From Candidatus Kuenenia stuttgartensis (GTDB taxonomy: Bacteria; Bacteroidota; Bacteroidia; Flavobacteriales_D; Crocinitomicaceae), in the NCBI GenBank assembly GCA_943326025.2, contig CALPRR020000012.1:1-23004 (forward strand): a stretch of 23,004 nt of DNA. Reading direction: 5' to 3'. Below, piece after piece: positions 1-8,109 of the stretch. Under the pieces are notes generated by a model, which did no database searches, was not told where the DNA came from, and was given only the letters and a program-made list of their open reading frames with translations. The position numbers and the translations under genes were made by a program. The stretch's first letter is position 1; every line of letters begins with the position of its first letter.

Positions 1-207
1 AGAATAAGATGTATAATACAATGCAAATCCTATTATATGATTCTCTACTTCTACAACTAATGCTTCACAAATTTTTTCATTAAATAAATGCTCTCTGATA
101 GCTTCAGGGGTATTAATTACATCATTGGGTGCTTTTTCATATTCCGCTAATTCACAAATCAATCCATGAATTGCTATCTCATCACCAATTATAGCTTCTC
201 GAATCAT
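1..207 (-). CDS. GNAT family N-acetyltransferase, N-terminal part (truncated by window edge)
   Basis: The first 69 residues are visible, reading MIREAIIGDEIAIHGLICEL at the start and ...GFALYYTSYS at the edge. This is the usual opening of small GCN5-related acetyltransferases of the diamine/spermidine acetyltransferase type. Such proteins start with an R-E-A motif and an acidic helix (ELAEYEKAP), followed by the first strands with a V.V..HIIGFALYY pattern. They move an acetyl group from acetyl-CoA to an amine. The acetyl-CoA loop and C-terminal half lie outside the window, so the substrate cannot be judged. The ATG at 207-205 lies 3 bases after the sprA stop codon, so the gene is probably the last visible member of the maeB-ruvA-sprA transcript. 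Family assignment is fairly secure; the exact function is unknown. Confidence 0.85.
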   Translation of the reverse strand, partial: MIREAIIGDEIAIHGLICELAEYEKAPNDVINTPEAIREHLFNEKICEALVVEVENHIIGFALYYTSYS

Positions 208-210
208 ATA

Positions 211-3200
211 TTATTGAACACCAGCTAAGTTAAATCTTAATTTAATACCAGTACTCAAGTTGGCAGTTGGGAATGAAGTCGCAACTTTTGGCGTATTAAT
301 AACATGGTCATAGTAAAATTGAATTACTAAATTTTGACTAATATTGTAATCAGCTGAAGATTTTATTGAAACAACCTTTTGTCCTGCAGTTGCCTGATTC
401 GTATTATCAATAATTTTTCTTACTACTGTTTGGTTATCTCTAATAGATAAATCAAAACGAATATTAACTGGACTAGGATCAATTTTTTCAAAAGGTAATT
501 TTACTTTTGCAAATTTATAGCCTACACCTATTACAATCTCTTTACCAACTATTTCTGTAATTTGAGTATTAATGGTTGATAATGTAGCACTTCGATCTCT
601 TTTGATTTCAAATTTTGTTATCAATCCTTGATTTTTAATATTCCAAGTAGCATCAAAACCTATAAGAGGTGAAAATCTTTCTGTCACAGTTACATTTTGT
701 ATCGTACTTGCTGAATAAAAATTATTTGATATGTCCGTAGAATCCAAATTACCATTAGAATCTCTATGGGATTTTAGATTTGTTTGTATACCTGAGACAG
801 ATACAGTTGAACTATATGCATGTCTAACAACAAAGTTTTTAGTATACTTTTTAAAGAATTCAAATTTTGTTAATCCATTGTAATTTATCGACCAGTTAGG
901 TAATGGTAGATTTTTAATAGGATTAATATTCTTTTCGTTGACTTTATTATTCGTGTATGTTGTTAAGAAAGCACCGATAATAACATCTTGCTGAGAAGAA
1001 GAATACCCTTTATAAAATCCTTGTCCACCAGGAGATGAATTTGGATTTTTAGAACCTAAAATTTGAGAAACCGTACTTAACTTATCTCTCATAGCATTGA
1101 AAGCACTTGAACTATATAAATTATTTTTATTTGATACAACAAATGCTGTACCTGTTGAAACTGTCGAATAAGTCAATGTACCTGTCTGCATTTGACTTTG
1201 AGCTTCATATTGATTTGTATTAGGGTTCCATCTGTAAAAATCACTACTATTATTACCATAAACTCGATTTCCAGTCAATTCTATTGTAAAATCTTTAAAT
1301 GGTTGTAAACTTGCTCTAAAGTTGATCGTTTGGTTGTGAGTTATTGTATGAGGTTTATTTAAATTTTCATTTTTAACTAACGAATTATCTTTACTCAATC
1401 TATCAGCAATGCTATAACCAGTTTCTCTTCCCTTCAAGTCATATGATTGCTGGCCAAATATAAATCCTCCCAATGTTCCAAATTGATTTGTCCCTGACAT
1501 ACCCAAAACACTAGATTCTTTATTATATCCTGACAATAGGGTCCCATTCGTTAAAGTATATGTACCTGATACATTTTGAACTGACATTAACATTCGCGCC
1601 AAAAATCCGCCTACAGGATTAATCGCTTTCTTTTCTTTTTCTTTTAGACGCTTTTCATTTTCTTCTTTCTTTTCCTTACGTCTTTTTTCTCTTAATTCTT
1701 TTCGAGTCATTTCAGACTCAGGTTTTTCATTTTCAGGTTTTTTAATTACCTTATCAATATCTTTTCCATCAGTAATTGCTTTAGCATTCGATTTTGGTTT
1801 GGCATTACCTTTTCCAGAATCAATTACCTTTTTAAAATAAGGTACTTTTGAATAAAGCGTTATAAAATTTAATTGGGAAGTTAAATTAACTGTTCTACTA
1901 TTTTGAATTGTATTTCCAAATTCAGATTGTCCTAAAGGTGCCCTCTGCCAATTATATGTTCCAGAATACTTAGTGTTAGCAGTAATCCAATTTAAAGCTG
2001 GTATTTTATCTAACGGTAAATTATAACTCAGATTATAATCATGAGTATAATCCATAGTATTACCAAAAGTAGCCATTTGACTTCTAATTGTATCTTTAAA
2101 ATGATTATATCCAAGAGGATCTAGTTTCCTATCAACTCGTTCATTATTTTCAATAAAAATTGCTCTATTAGTAGCATTAAAATTTAATTTTAAATTTTTT
2201 GTAATATCGTAGCCTAAAGAATACTTTCTATTCCAAGTAAATTGTTTAACATAAACAGGTTGAAATTCATACTCAGGTGCAATGTTATTTCTAATTTGAC
2301 GCTCGTTGTAATTTCTAACAACATCATTTGAAAATGAAATGTTTTTAGGCTTCAAATAAAAATTTGTTTCTTTTACAATCGTCCACCATTTAGACTTTTG
2401 CATAAATTTCACTTTTTTAAATGGCTCTATAGGTTTAGAATTAAATGAATAATTATAATTTAATCCAGTTGTCCAAATCTTTGTTCTGTCATAATTTGTA
2501 TTAAAATCCCTTTTTAAATTTTCTGCATAAGCATAACTTGCAGACCAGTTTGAAATTCTCCAAAAATATGGTGTAGCACCAGCTTTTAATTCTTTTTTGA
2601 CATTCGTGAAATTATAGGACTTTCGTTCGTTGTAATCTTGTCCTAATCTTAATCGTTCTTTTCTAGTTTCAGAATTATACTCACTTAACTTTGTATCTGG
2701 ATTAAATGGATCATATTCAGGATTCACAACTCCAATCGAATGTCCATAGAAAAAAGGTAAAGACAATCCCATCTTTTTTCCAAAAAATTGACCTAATTGA
2801 ATACTTGTATTCATATCAAATCCCATCTTTGTATTTCTTTGACGATCTTGAACTCTAGAGTCAACAGACCCCCAATTTAAGCCGCTATAATTACCTGAAA
2901 TTGAAGCCGTAGCAAAATCTGCAGCTTGAACTTGCATTTGAGCAATGGCAGCTGAACCACCTTCACTTACGAAATCTGTTAAACGTAATTCATTCACCCA
3001 AACAATAACACATTTTTCTTGACCATCATCTATAGATTGCCATGGTGAAGAGTTGTTTTTCCCAGGATTTCTAACACCTACCATAATATTTTTAATACCT
3101 TGTAAGTTTGGATTTCCTTTAATTTTAATTAATCTTTTAGGATTTCTTGGATCTACTTCCACATATTCTAATAATGTAGAAACAGAAGTGCTTCCATTAT

Positions 3201-6200
3201 CAATAGCTGTATTTCTCTTTATTTTCAAACTAATTAAATCCTCAAAGATGATTTCCATGTCATTTTCTGCTGGCCAAATTTGTTCAGGAGATAAATTAGA
3301 ACCCCAATCTGTTTTATTTAAAGGCAGTTCGTATTCATAGTAATTCTCTATTAAATCAGTTCCTAATCTTACAAACAATGTAACATCTTCATTTTTTAGT
3401 GTCCCTGGTTTTACTTCTTCGACATGGGCATACATTTTTAATTTTTTATATGTACGAACATCAAACTGAACATTTTTGTAACCTGCTTTTGAATCACCAT
3501 CTTTTAAACCGCAAACATTTAATGACAATGATTGCTCGTTTAACTGACGTTGATATGTTTGAGAAGGGTCTACTTCACGAATAATTCCAGGAGGAATATC
3601 ATAATTTACAGGAACTCGTTGAGCATTTTCTTCAATATTTATCGCTCCAATTGTAAAATCAGTTGAATTAGGCTCCGGATTTATTGCTTCACCTGGTTGT
3701 GAAAGATCATTAAAATATCTTCTCCATTCACCTCTTACAAATTCTAACCTAGCAAAACGAACGATCACTTCTTCATCAAAATCTTTTAAAAACATTCGCA
3801 TAAAACGAATAGATCTAAAATCTTGAATATTGTTTACTTTCTTTTGGTAATCCCTAATTGGAACTTTAAATTGATACCATACTTCTGTTTTTGTTCCAAC
3901 TTTTACTTCTTGTTTACTTGTAATAAAATTTTTACCTACTTGTAAATCATTTCTATGTAAACTTACTTTGTATTGAAAATAACTTTCTGATTCACCGATA
4001 TTATTATCTTGATTCACATCTTCTAAATCAGGAAAATTTGTAGCTTGTGTTGGAAATTTAGATGAATTCATTGTATCAGACATTTGCTGAGTAGGAGAAT
4101 TTCCATCCATACCATTATATTTCTTGTAACGTTGAAGAATATTAAAATTCAATCCATCGTAATTATCATCTCTATAAAAGTTATAATCATCTGATGAAAT
4201 ATCTGATAATAAAACTGCTTTTGCAGTAGATGTCAAACTTGGTTCATTTTGGATCCATGAAGCGTAATTTGCATATGCAACTTTTTCATCAGCATCATTC
4301 CATCCATCTAAACCGATATCTTGATTTACCCTAGATCCAGGATCATTATCAAATGCATTTACTGTAGTTTGATTAGTTGAAACTCTTGCCCATGGTGTTG
4401 CATCAGTTATACCCGTTACAGTTGCGTTTTGAGGCAAACCATTTTCATAACTTTTACGAGAATCAGGAAGAACATCTTCAGAAACATTTCCTAGATTAAA
4501 GTATAAATCTCCACCACTATGTAGTGAGTTTGGATTAGCATTTTCAGCATCTTCATTGAAAGGATCTAACATCCAAAATTGAATAAATTCTATGTTTGTT
4601 TGTTCAAAATCATTTGTTGTTAAACCTCTCATAATTCCTCCCCATCTATTTTTAGGGTTAGAGAATGTACCATCAGAATTTATAGTAGAAGAATTAGCTT
4701 CATAGTTATACATCCCTCTTTCTGCTGGATAATAGGCTAAATCTAAAATAGGTAAATTTTGAACTGATCCATATGCTAACTGCGTATTAGGAAATAAGTC
4801 TCTTGAAACAACCATTCTCATTCGACTATCCGAAAGCATAGTTGGATCATTTGCAATATTACTTGGTGTTAAAGAATTTCCTTGTCCATTTAGAAGCGGA
4901 TCAATTGTATACCATGCTAACTTTGATCTGTTAAAACCCGCTGATAAATCTTTTAAATTACCTTCAGGAAATAAATCAGGTTGACCTTGAGGTATAGAAG
5001 CTAATCTCCATGCTGTATATGTTCTTAAATCTATCGTGCTTTGGGCTCCTTCAAAATCATCTACATATGAAGTACCACCTTTATTTATTGCTTTGGGTAC
5101 ACCTGGAATTAAATGAGCAAATTCACCGCTAAAAGATAAATTAGATTTTTCTTTAGTAGATATAACAGGCAATAAATCTACCATTTTAGTTAAAAAAGGT
5201 AATTCTGTTTTGTAAGCTATATCAAATCCTAGAATATTGTTTTTAAATGGCTCAGAGCCAAAATCAACTTTTTGAGTAACTGGTCGCTCCATCATTCGCA
5301 TCCAAGTAGCACCAACATTTAAATTTTTACTAAATCTATAATTATATCTAGTACCGATTAAAGAACGAGCTTGAAAACCAAATACAGAATTACTTTCAAT
5401 TGAAATTTTTATTGGAGTATTTGATTCTAAAATCCCTGAATTTAATATTTTAACTCTTCCTAAATTGTAATCTACAGTATAATCTGAACCTTCAACCAAC
5501 TTCATACCTCCAGCAGTAACAGATACAGCTCCCTGAGGTACATTTAATGCATTTAAAGGAATATCAGAAGAAACAGAAGATTGATACTCTCCTTTGAAAC
5601 TGAATCTGTTTTTAGATGGAATTTGTTGTGCTGCTGTTTTAGTAGAATCATACAACTCTGTAAAAGCAACTTGATTAATTACAGCAGCTGAAACACCTTT
5701 ATCTTCTAATTTTTTTGCTAATGTTTTACCAAAAGGTTCAATAGTAGAAAAATAAACACGACCATTCTTAGTATTAATAGTTCCACCATTATCTGATTTA
5801 TTTCCAGCTAAATTGACAGGAACAAAATCAAAAAGTCCATCTGAAAAAGGTTGATTATTGGTATTGATTTTATCCATTTCAAGCAATGTGACTAATTGAC
5901 GATCATTTGCTAATGGAAAAAAAGGAACCAAAACAGAGGTTTGTGGATTATTATATAAAATATTTAATTTAAACCCTTGTTGACCAACTTGATAAGCTCC
6001 TATTGAATAAACATTTTTCATCATCAAATCCCATAATTTGTTAGATGGATTTGTGATTGTTGGTTTTATTAATTTTAAGAAAAGTGCGTCTTTTCCCGCA
6101 CTACCATCAGTAGAAAATTCACCTACTTGATATGTCGATCCCATGTATGTGTATTCATAAGCAACTGCTAATACCTCATCATTATTTAATGGTAGATTTA

Positions 6201-7524
6201 ATGAAATAAAACCTAACAAAGAATTGTATGAATACTCTTGATCTGTTAATCTTCTAGCGTTTTCAATTTTTTCATAATGGGTAGCTTGTTCAAAAGGACC
6301 AGGTGTAGCTACTTGATTCGCTAATGTGTTTACTGCTGTCGAAAAGGATCTAAGCGTCGGTTGACCTGATGCCCATCCATACAATCCATTTGCATCATTA
6401 TCAGGAATTTGATAATTAGAAAAAGTGCCTGGAGCACCTTGACAATTGGCAGCTTTTTCTTCACCTAAATCAGTAAAAGCTATAATATTTCGTGTGTTTT
6501 CGGTTGCATTTGTTTTATTCGTTACCCATACTTCCATTTTAGTTATACTTACACCAGAAGTAACGATTGGTAAAGTTGCCATAGCATCATCATAGTGATT
6601 GTGATGATATAAATTCAAGAAATAATGTCTATTTGCCTCATAATTATCACCTTGTAAATCAAATGTTTGAACTTGAGCCTTACCTGTAACATTGATTTCT
6701 TGTCTTTTACCTTTTGAAGAAGCTGCAATTAAATCAACTGTAGCCCTACCAAATTTTAATTGTGTATGAGCTCCAAATAAAGTTTGAGAACCTTGAATCA
6801 AGGTAGTAGGAAGTGGCATAGAAACATTTCCTAATTCAATTTTTTGAAGAATTTGGTCTTCGTTACCAGCATATTCTAATTTCGTAATATTATCAAAATC
6901 AAATGCTGCTTGAGTATTATAACTCATACCAAGTTTCAACTTTGTACCGATTTGTCCAACTAAATTCAATTGTATTTGTTGCTGGAAATCAAAACGATTT
7001 AATTTTCTTTGTCTTACTGGTAATATTGGATTATCATACCTAGAATGATTTAATCCAAAGGTTAACTCAACTGAACCTTGAGGTTTTATAGTTATTTGAT
7101 CTGAACCAAAAATATTTTCAAACACTTTACTACCAATTTTAATAGGTAATTCAAGAGGTCTATTTATAGCCGTTTGTTCATCAATTTTTTCTTTCCAGTT
7201 GGTATTTATAGACTTTCTCCTTTCAAACTCTATATATTCTTCCAATGTCATCATTGAAGGATTTCTATAATCTAACGGAGACTGACCGATTGTTTCTTTA
7301 AAAACATATGTTCCTGTTTTTGGATCATAAACAATCGTTTGTTTCATAGAAGTTGGATCTCCTAGATCAAAACTTTGAGGTCGTGTTTGTGTTGGATCAT
7401 TATTATTTTGAATTGGAAAAACTAAAGTATCGTTTTGAGAATAAATAAAATTAGAAAGCATCAAAATACCCCCTATAAATACAAATTTTCTTAGTACACT
7501 TCTATTTTTAAAAACCAAATTCAA
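211..7524 (-). CDS. sprA: T9SS outer membrane translocon SprA (Sov)
   Basis: This 2437-residue protein is the size expected for SprA/Sov (about 2400 aa). SprA is the 36-strand outer membrane barrel through which the type IX secretion system exports folded cargo, working with PorV and a plug protein. Visible features: an N-terminal signal peptide (basic residues around 6-13, hydrophobic stretch to about 28, ending YSQ); a repeated SprA N-terminal type domain; a long body of alternating beta-strand pattern; and an aromatic-rich C-terminus ending in a strand (GIKLRFNLAGVQ). There is no C-terminal sorting domain, as expected for an integral barrel protein. Residues about 1905-1968 form a Lys/Glu-rich low-complexity linker. 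The start is TTG at 7524-7522: the first in-frame ATG is codon 22, inside the hydrophobic core of the signal peptide. It begins 3 bases after the ruvA stop and is followed 3 bases later by a GNAT gene. SprA is needed for gliding adhesins in gliding relatives; whether this organism glides cannot be seen here. Confidence 0.97.
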   Translation of the reverse strand: MNLVFKNRSVLRKFVFIGGILMLSNFIYSQNDTLVFPIQNNNDPTQTRPQSFDLGDPTSMKQTIVYDPKTGTYVFKETIGQSPLDYRNPSMMTLEEYIEFERRKSINTNWKEKIDEQTAINRPLELPIKIGSKVFENIFGSDQITIKPQGSVELTFGLNHSRYDNPILPVRQRKLNRFDFQQQIQLNLVGQIGTKLKLGMSYNTQAAFDFDNITKLEYAGNEDQILQKIELGNVSMPLPTTLIQGSQTLFGAHTQLKFGRATVDLIAASSKGKRQEINVTGKAQVQTFDLQGDNYEANRHYFLNLYHHNHYDDAMATLPIVTSGVSITKMEVWVTNKTNATENTRNIIAFTDLGEEKAANCQGAPGTFSNYQIPDNDANGLYGWASGQPTLRSFSTAVNTLANQVATPGPFEQATHYEKIENARRLTDQEYSYNSLLGFISLNLPLNNDEVLAVAYEYTYMGSTYQVGEFSTDGSAGKDALFLKLIKPTITNPSNKLWDLMMKNVYSIGAYQVGQQGFKLNILYNNPQTSVLVPFFPLANDRQLVTLLEMDKINTNNQPFSDGLFDFVPVNLAGNKSDNGGTINTKNGRVYFSTIEPFGKTLAKKLEDKGVSAAVINQVAFTELYDSTKTAAQQIPSKNRFSFKGEYQSSVSSDIPLNALNVPQGAVSVTAGGMKLVEGSDYTVDYNLGRVKILNSGILESNTPIKISIESNSVFGFQARSLIGTRYNYRFSKNLNVGATWMRMMERPVTQKVDFGSEPFKNNILGFDIAYKTELPFLTKMVDLLPVISTKEKSNLSFSGEFAHLIPGVPKAINKGGTSYVDDFEGAQSTIDLRTYTAWRLASIPQGQPDLFPEGNLKDLSAGFNRSKLAWYTIDPLLNGQGNSLTPSNIANDPTMLSDSRMRMVVSRDLFPNTQLAYGSVQNLPILDLAYYPAERGMYNYEANSSTINSDGTFSNPKNRWGGIMRGLTTNDFEQTNIEFIQFWMLDPFNEDAENANPNSLHSGGDLYFNLGNVSEDVLPDSRKSYENGLPQNATVTGITDATPWARVSTNQTTVNAFDNDPGSRVNQDIGLDGWNDADEKVAYANYASWIQNEPSLTSTAKAVLLSDISSDDYNFYRDDNYDGLNFNILQRYKKYNGMDGNSPTQQMSDTMNSSKFPTQATNFPDLEDVNQDNNIGESESYFQYKVSLHRNDLQVGKNFITSKQEVKVGTKTEVWYQFKVPIRDYQKKVNNIQDFRSIRFMRMFLKDFDEEVIVRFARLEFVRGEWRRYFNDLSQPGEAINPEPNSTDFTIGAINIEENAQRVPVNYDIPPGIIREVDPSQTYQRQLNEQSLSLNVCGLKDGDSKAGYKNVQFDVRTYKKLKMYAHVEEVKPGTLKNEDVTLFVRLGTDLIENYYEYELPLNKTDWGSNLSPEQIWPAENDMEIIFEDLISLKIKRNTAIDNGSTSVSTLLEYVEVDPRNPKRLIKIKGNPNLQGIKNIMVGVRNPGKNNSSPWQSIDDGQEKCVIVWVNELRLTDFVSEGGSAAIAQMQVQAADFATASISGNYSGLNWGSVDSRVQDRQRNTKMGFDMNTSIQLGQFFGKKMGLSLPFFYGHSIGVVNPEYDPFNPDTKLSEYNSETRKERLRLGQDYNERKSYNFTNVKKELKAGATPYFWRISNWSASYAYAENLKRDFNTNYDRTKIWTTGLNYNYSFNSKPIEPFKKVKFMQKSKWWTIVKETNFYLKPKNISFSNDVVRNYNERQIRNNIAPEYEFQPVYVKQFTWNRKYSLGYDITKNLKLNFNATNRAIFIENNERVDRKLDPLGYNHFKDTIRSQMATFGNTMDYTHDYNLSYNLPLDKIPALNWITANTKYSGTYNWQRAPLGQSEFGNTIQNSRTVNLTSQLNFITLYSKVPYFKKVIDSGKGNAKPKSNAKAITDGKDIDKVIKKPENEKPESEMTRKELREKRRKEKKEENEKRLKEKEKKAINPVGGFLARMLMSVQNVSGTYTLTNGTLLSGYNKESSVLGMSGTNQFGTLGGFIFGQQSYDLKGRETGYSIADRLSKDNSLVKNENLNKPHTITHNQTINFRASLQPFKDFTIELTGNRVYGNNSSDFYRWNPNTNQYEAQSQMQTGTLTYSTVSTGTAFVVSNKNNLYSSSAFNAMRDKLSTVSQILGSKNPNSSPGGQGFYKGYSSSQQDVIIGAFLTTYTNNKVNEKNINPIKNLPLPNWSINYNGLTKFEFFKKYTKNFVVRHAYSSTVSVSGIQTNLKSHRDSNGNLDSTDISNNFYSASTIQNVTVTERFSPLIGFDATWNIKNQGLITKFEIKRDRSATLSTINTQITEIVGKEIVIGVGYKFAKVKLPFEKIDPSPVNIRFDLSIRDNQTVVRKIIDNTNQATAGQKVVSIKSSADYNISQNLVIQFYYDHVINTPKVATSFPTANLSTGIKLRFNLAGVQ

Positions 7525-7527
7525 TTT

Positions 7528-8106
7528 TTATAATATTTTTAGAGCATCTTTAATCAGTTGTTCAACTGTTTCTTCACCAGAAGTAGTAACTTTATCCAAA
7601 GCTTTTTCAACTGATTTTTTATCGAACCCTAAAGAAACCAATGCTGTTAACGCATCAAATCGGTTTGTATTGTTTAAAACGAAAATATTTTCAGCAGAAA
7701 ATGACATTTTTAACATTTTATCTTTCAAATCAATAATGACTCTTTGAGCAGTTTTAATTCCAATTCCTTTAACGCCTTGAATTGTTTTCACATCCTCAAC
7801 TTGAATAGCGTGAGCGATTTCTTCAGGTGTAAGAGAAGATTGCATTATCATTGCCGTATTCGGACCAATACCAGAAACTGAGATTAAATGATTAAACATT
7901 TCTCTTTCCTCTTTTGTCGCAAATCCATATAATAATTGAGCGTCTTCACGAACTATAAACTGTGTGAAAATTTTAATAGATTCCTCTTCTTTCAATTGTG
8001 AGTAGGTAGTTAACGAAATTTTAACTTCATAGCCTACTCCATTACATTCTACTACTAAAGATGTTGGATTTTTTTCTACTAACTTTCCATTTAAATGTGT
8101 GATCAT
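7528..8106 (-). CDS. ruvA: Holliday junction branch migration complex subunit RuvA
   Basis: RuvA forms tetramers on four-way DNA junctions and loads the RuvB motor for branch migration in recombination and repair. The N-terminal OB-fold begins MITHLNGKLVEKNPTSLVVE, closely matching the usual RuvA opening. It is followed by two helix-hairpin-helix motifs (about residues 73-90, with SVSGIGPNTA, and 108-127, with GVKGIGIKTAQR). A C-terminal domain III (about 147-192, with ALVSLGF and TVEQLIKDALKIL) binds RuvB. Length (192 aa) is normal. I chose ATG at 8106-8104. An in-frame TTG directly upstream (8109-8107) would add one residue and touches the maeB stop, but the ATG matches the family start exactly. 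Neither ruvB nor ruvC is in the window. The gene sits between maeB and sprA with gaps of 3 bases and is surely co-transcribed with them. Confidence 0.97.
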   Translation of the reverse strand: MITHLNGKLVEKNPTSLVVECNGVGYEVKISLTTYSQLKEEESIKIFTQFIVREDAQLLYGFATKEEREMFNHLISVSGIGPNTAMIMQSSLTPEEIAHAIQVEDVKTIQGVKGIGIKTAQRVIIDLKDKMLKMSFSAENIFVLNNTNRFDALTALVSLGFDKKSVEKALDKVTTSGEETVEQLIKDALKIL

Positions 8107-8109
8107 CAA

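Noticed and set aside
3053..3584. Plus-strand open frames inside sprA
   Set aside because: Antisense to a long, well-supported gene, with no recognisable protein features and no promoter or start context. They reflect the AT-rich composition of the opposite strand.
8107..8109. TTG directly after the maeB stop as the ruvA start
   Set aside because: The ATG one codon later reproduces the conserved RuvA N-terminus and is the better start codon.
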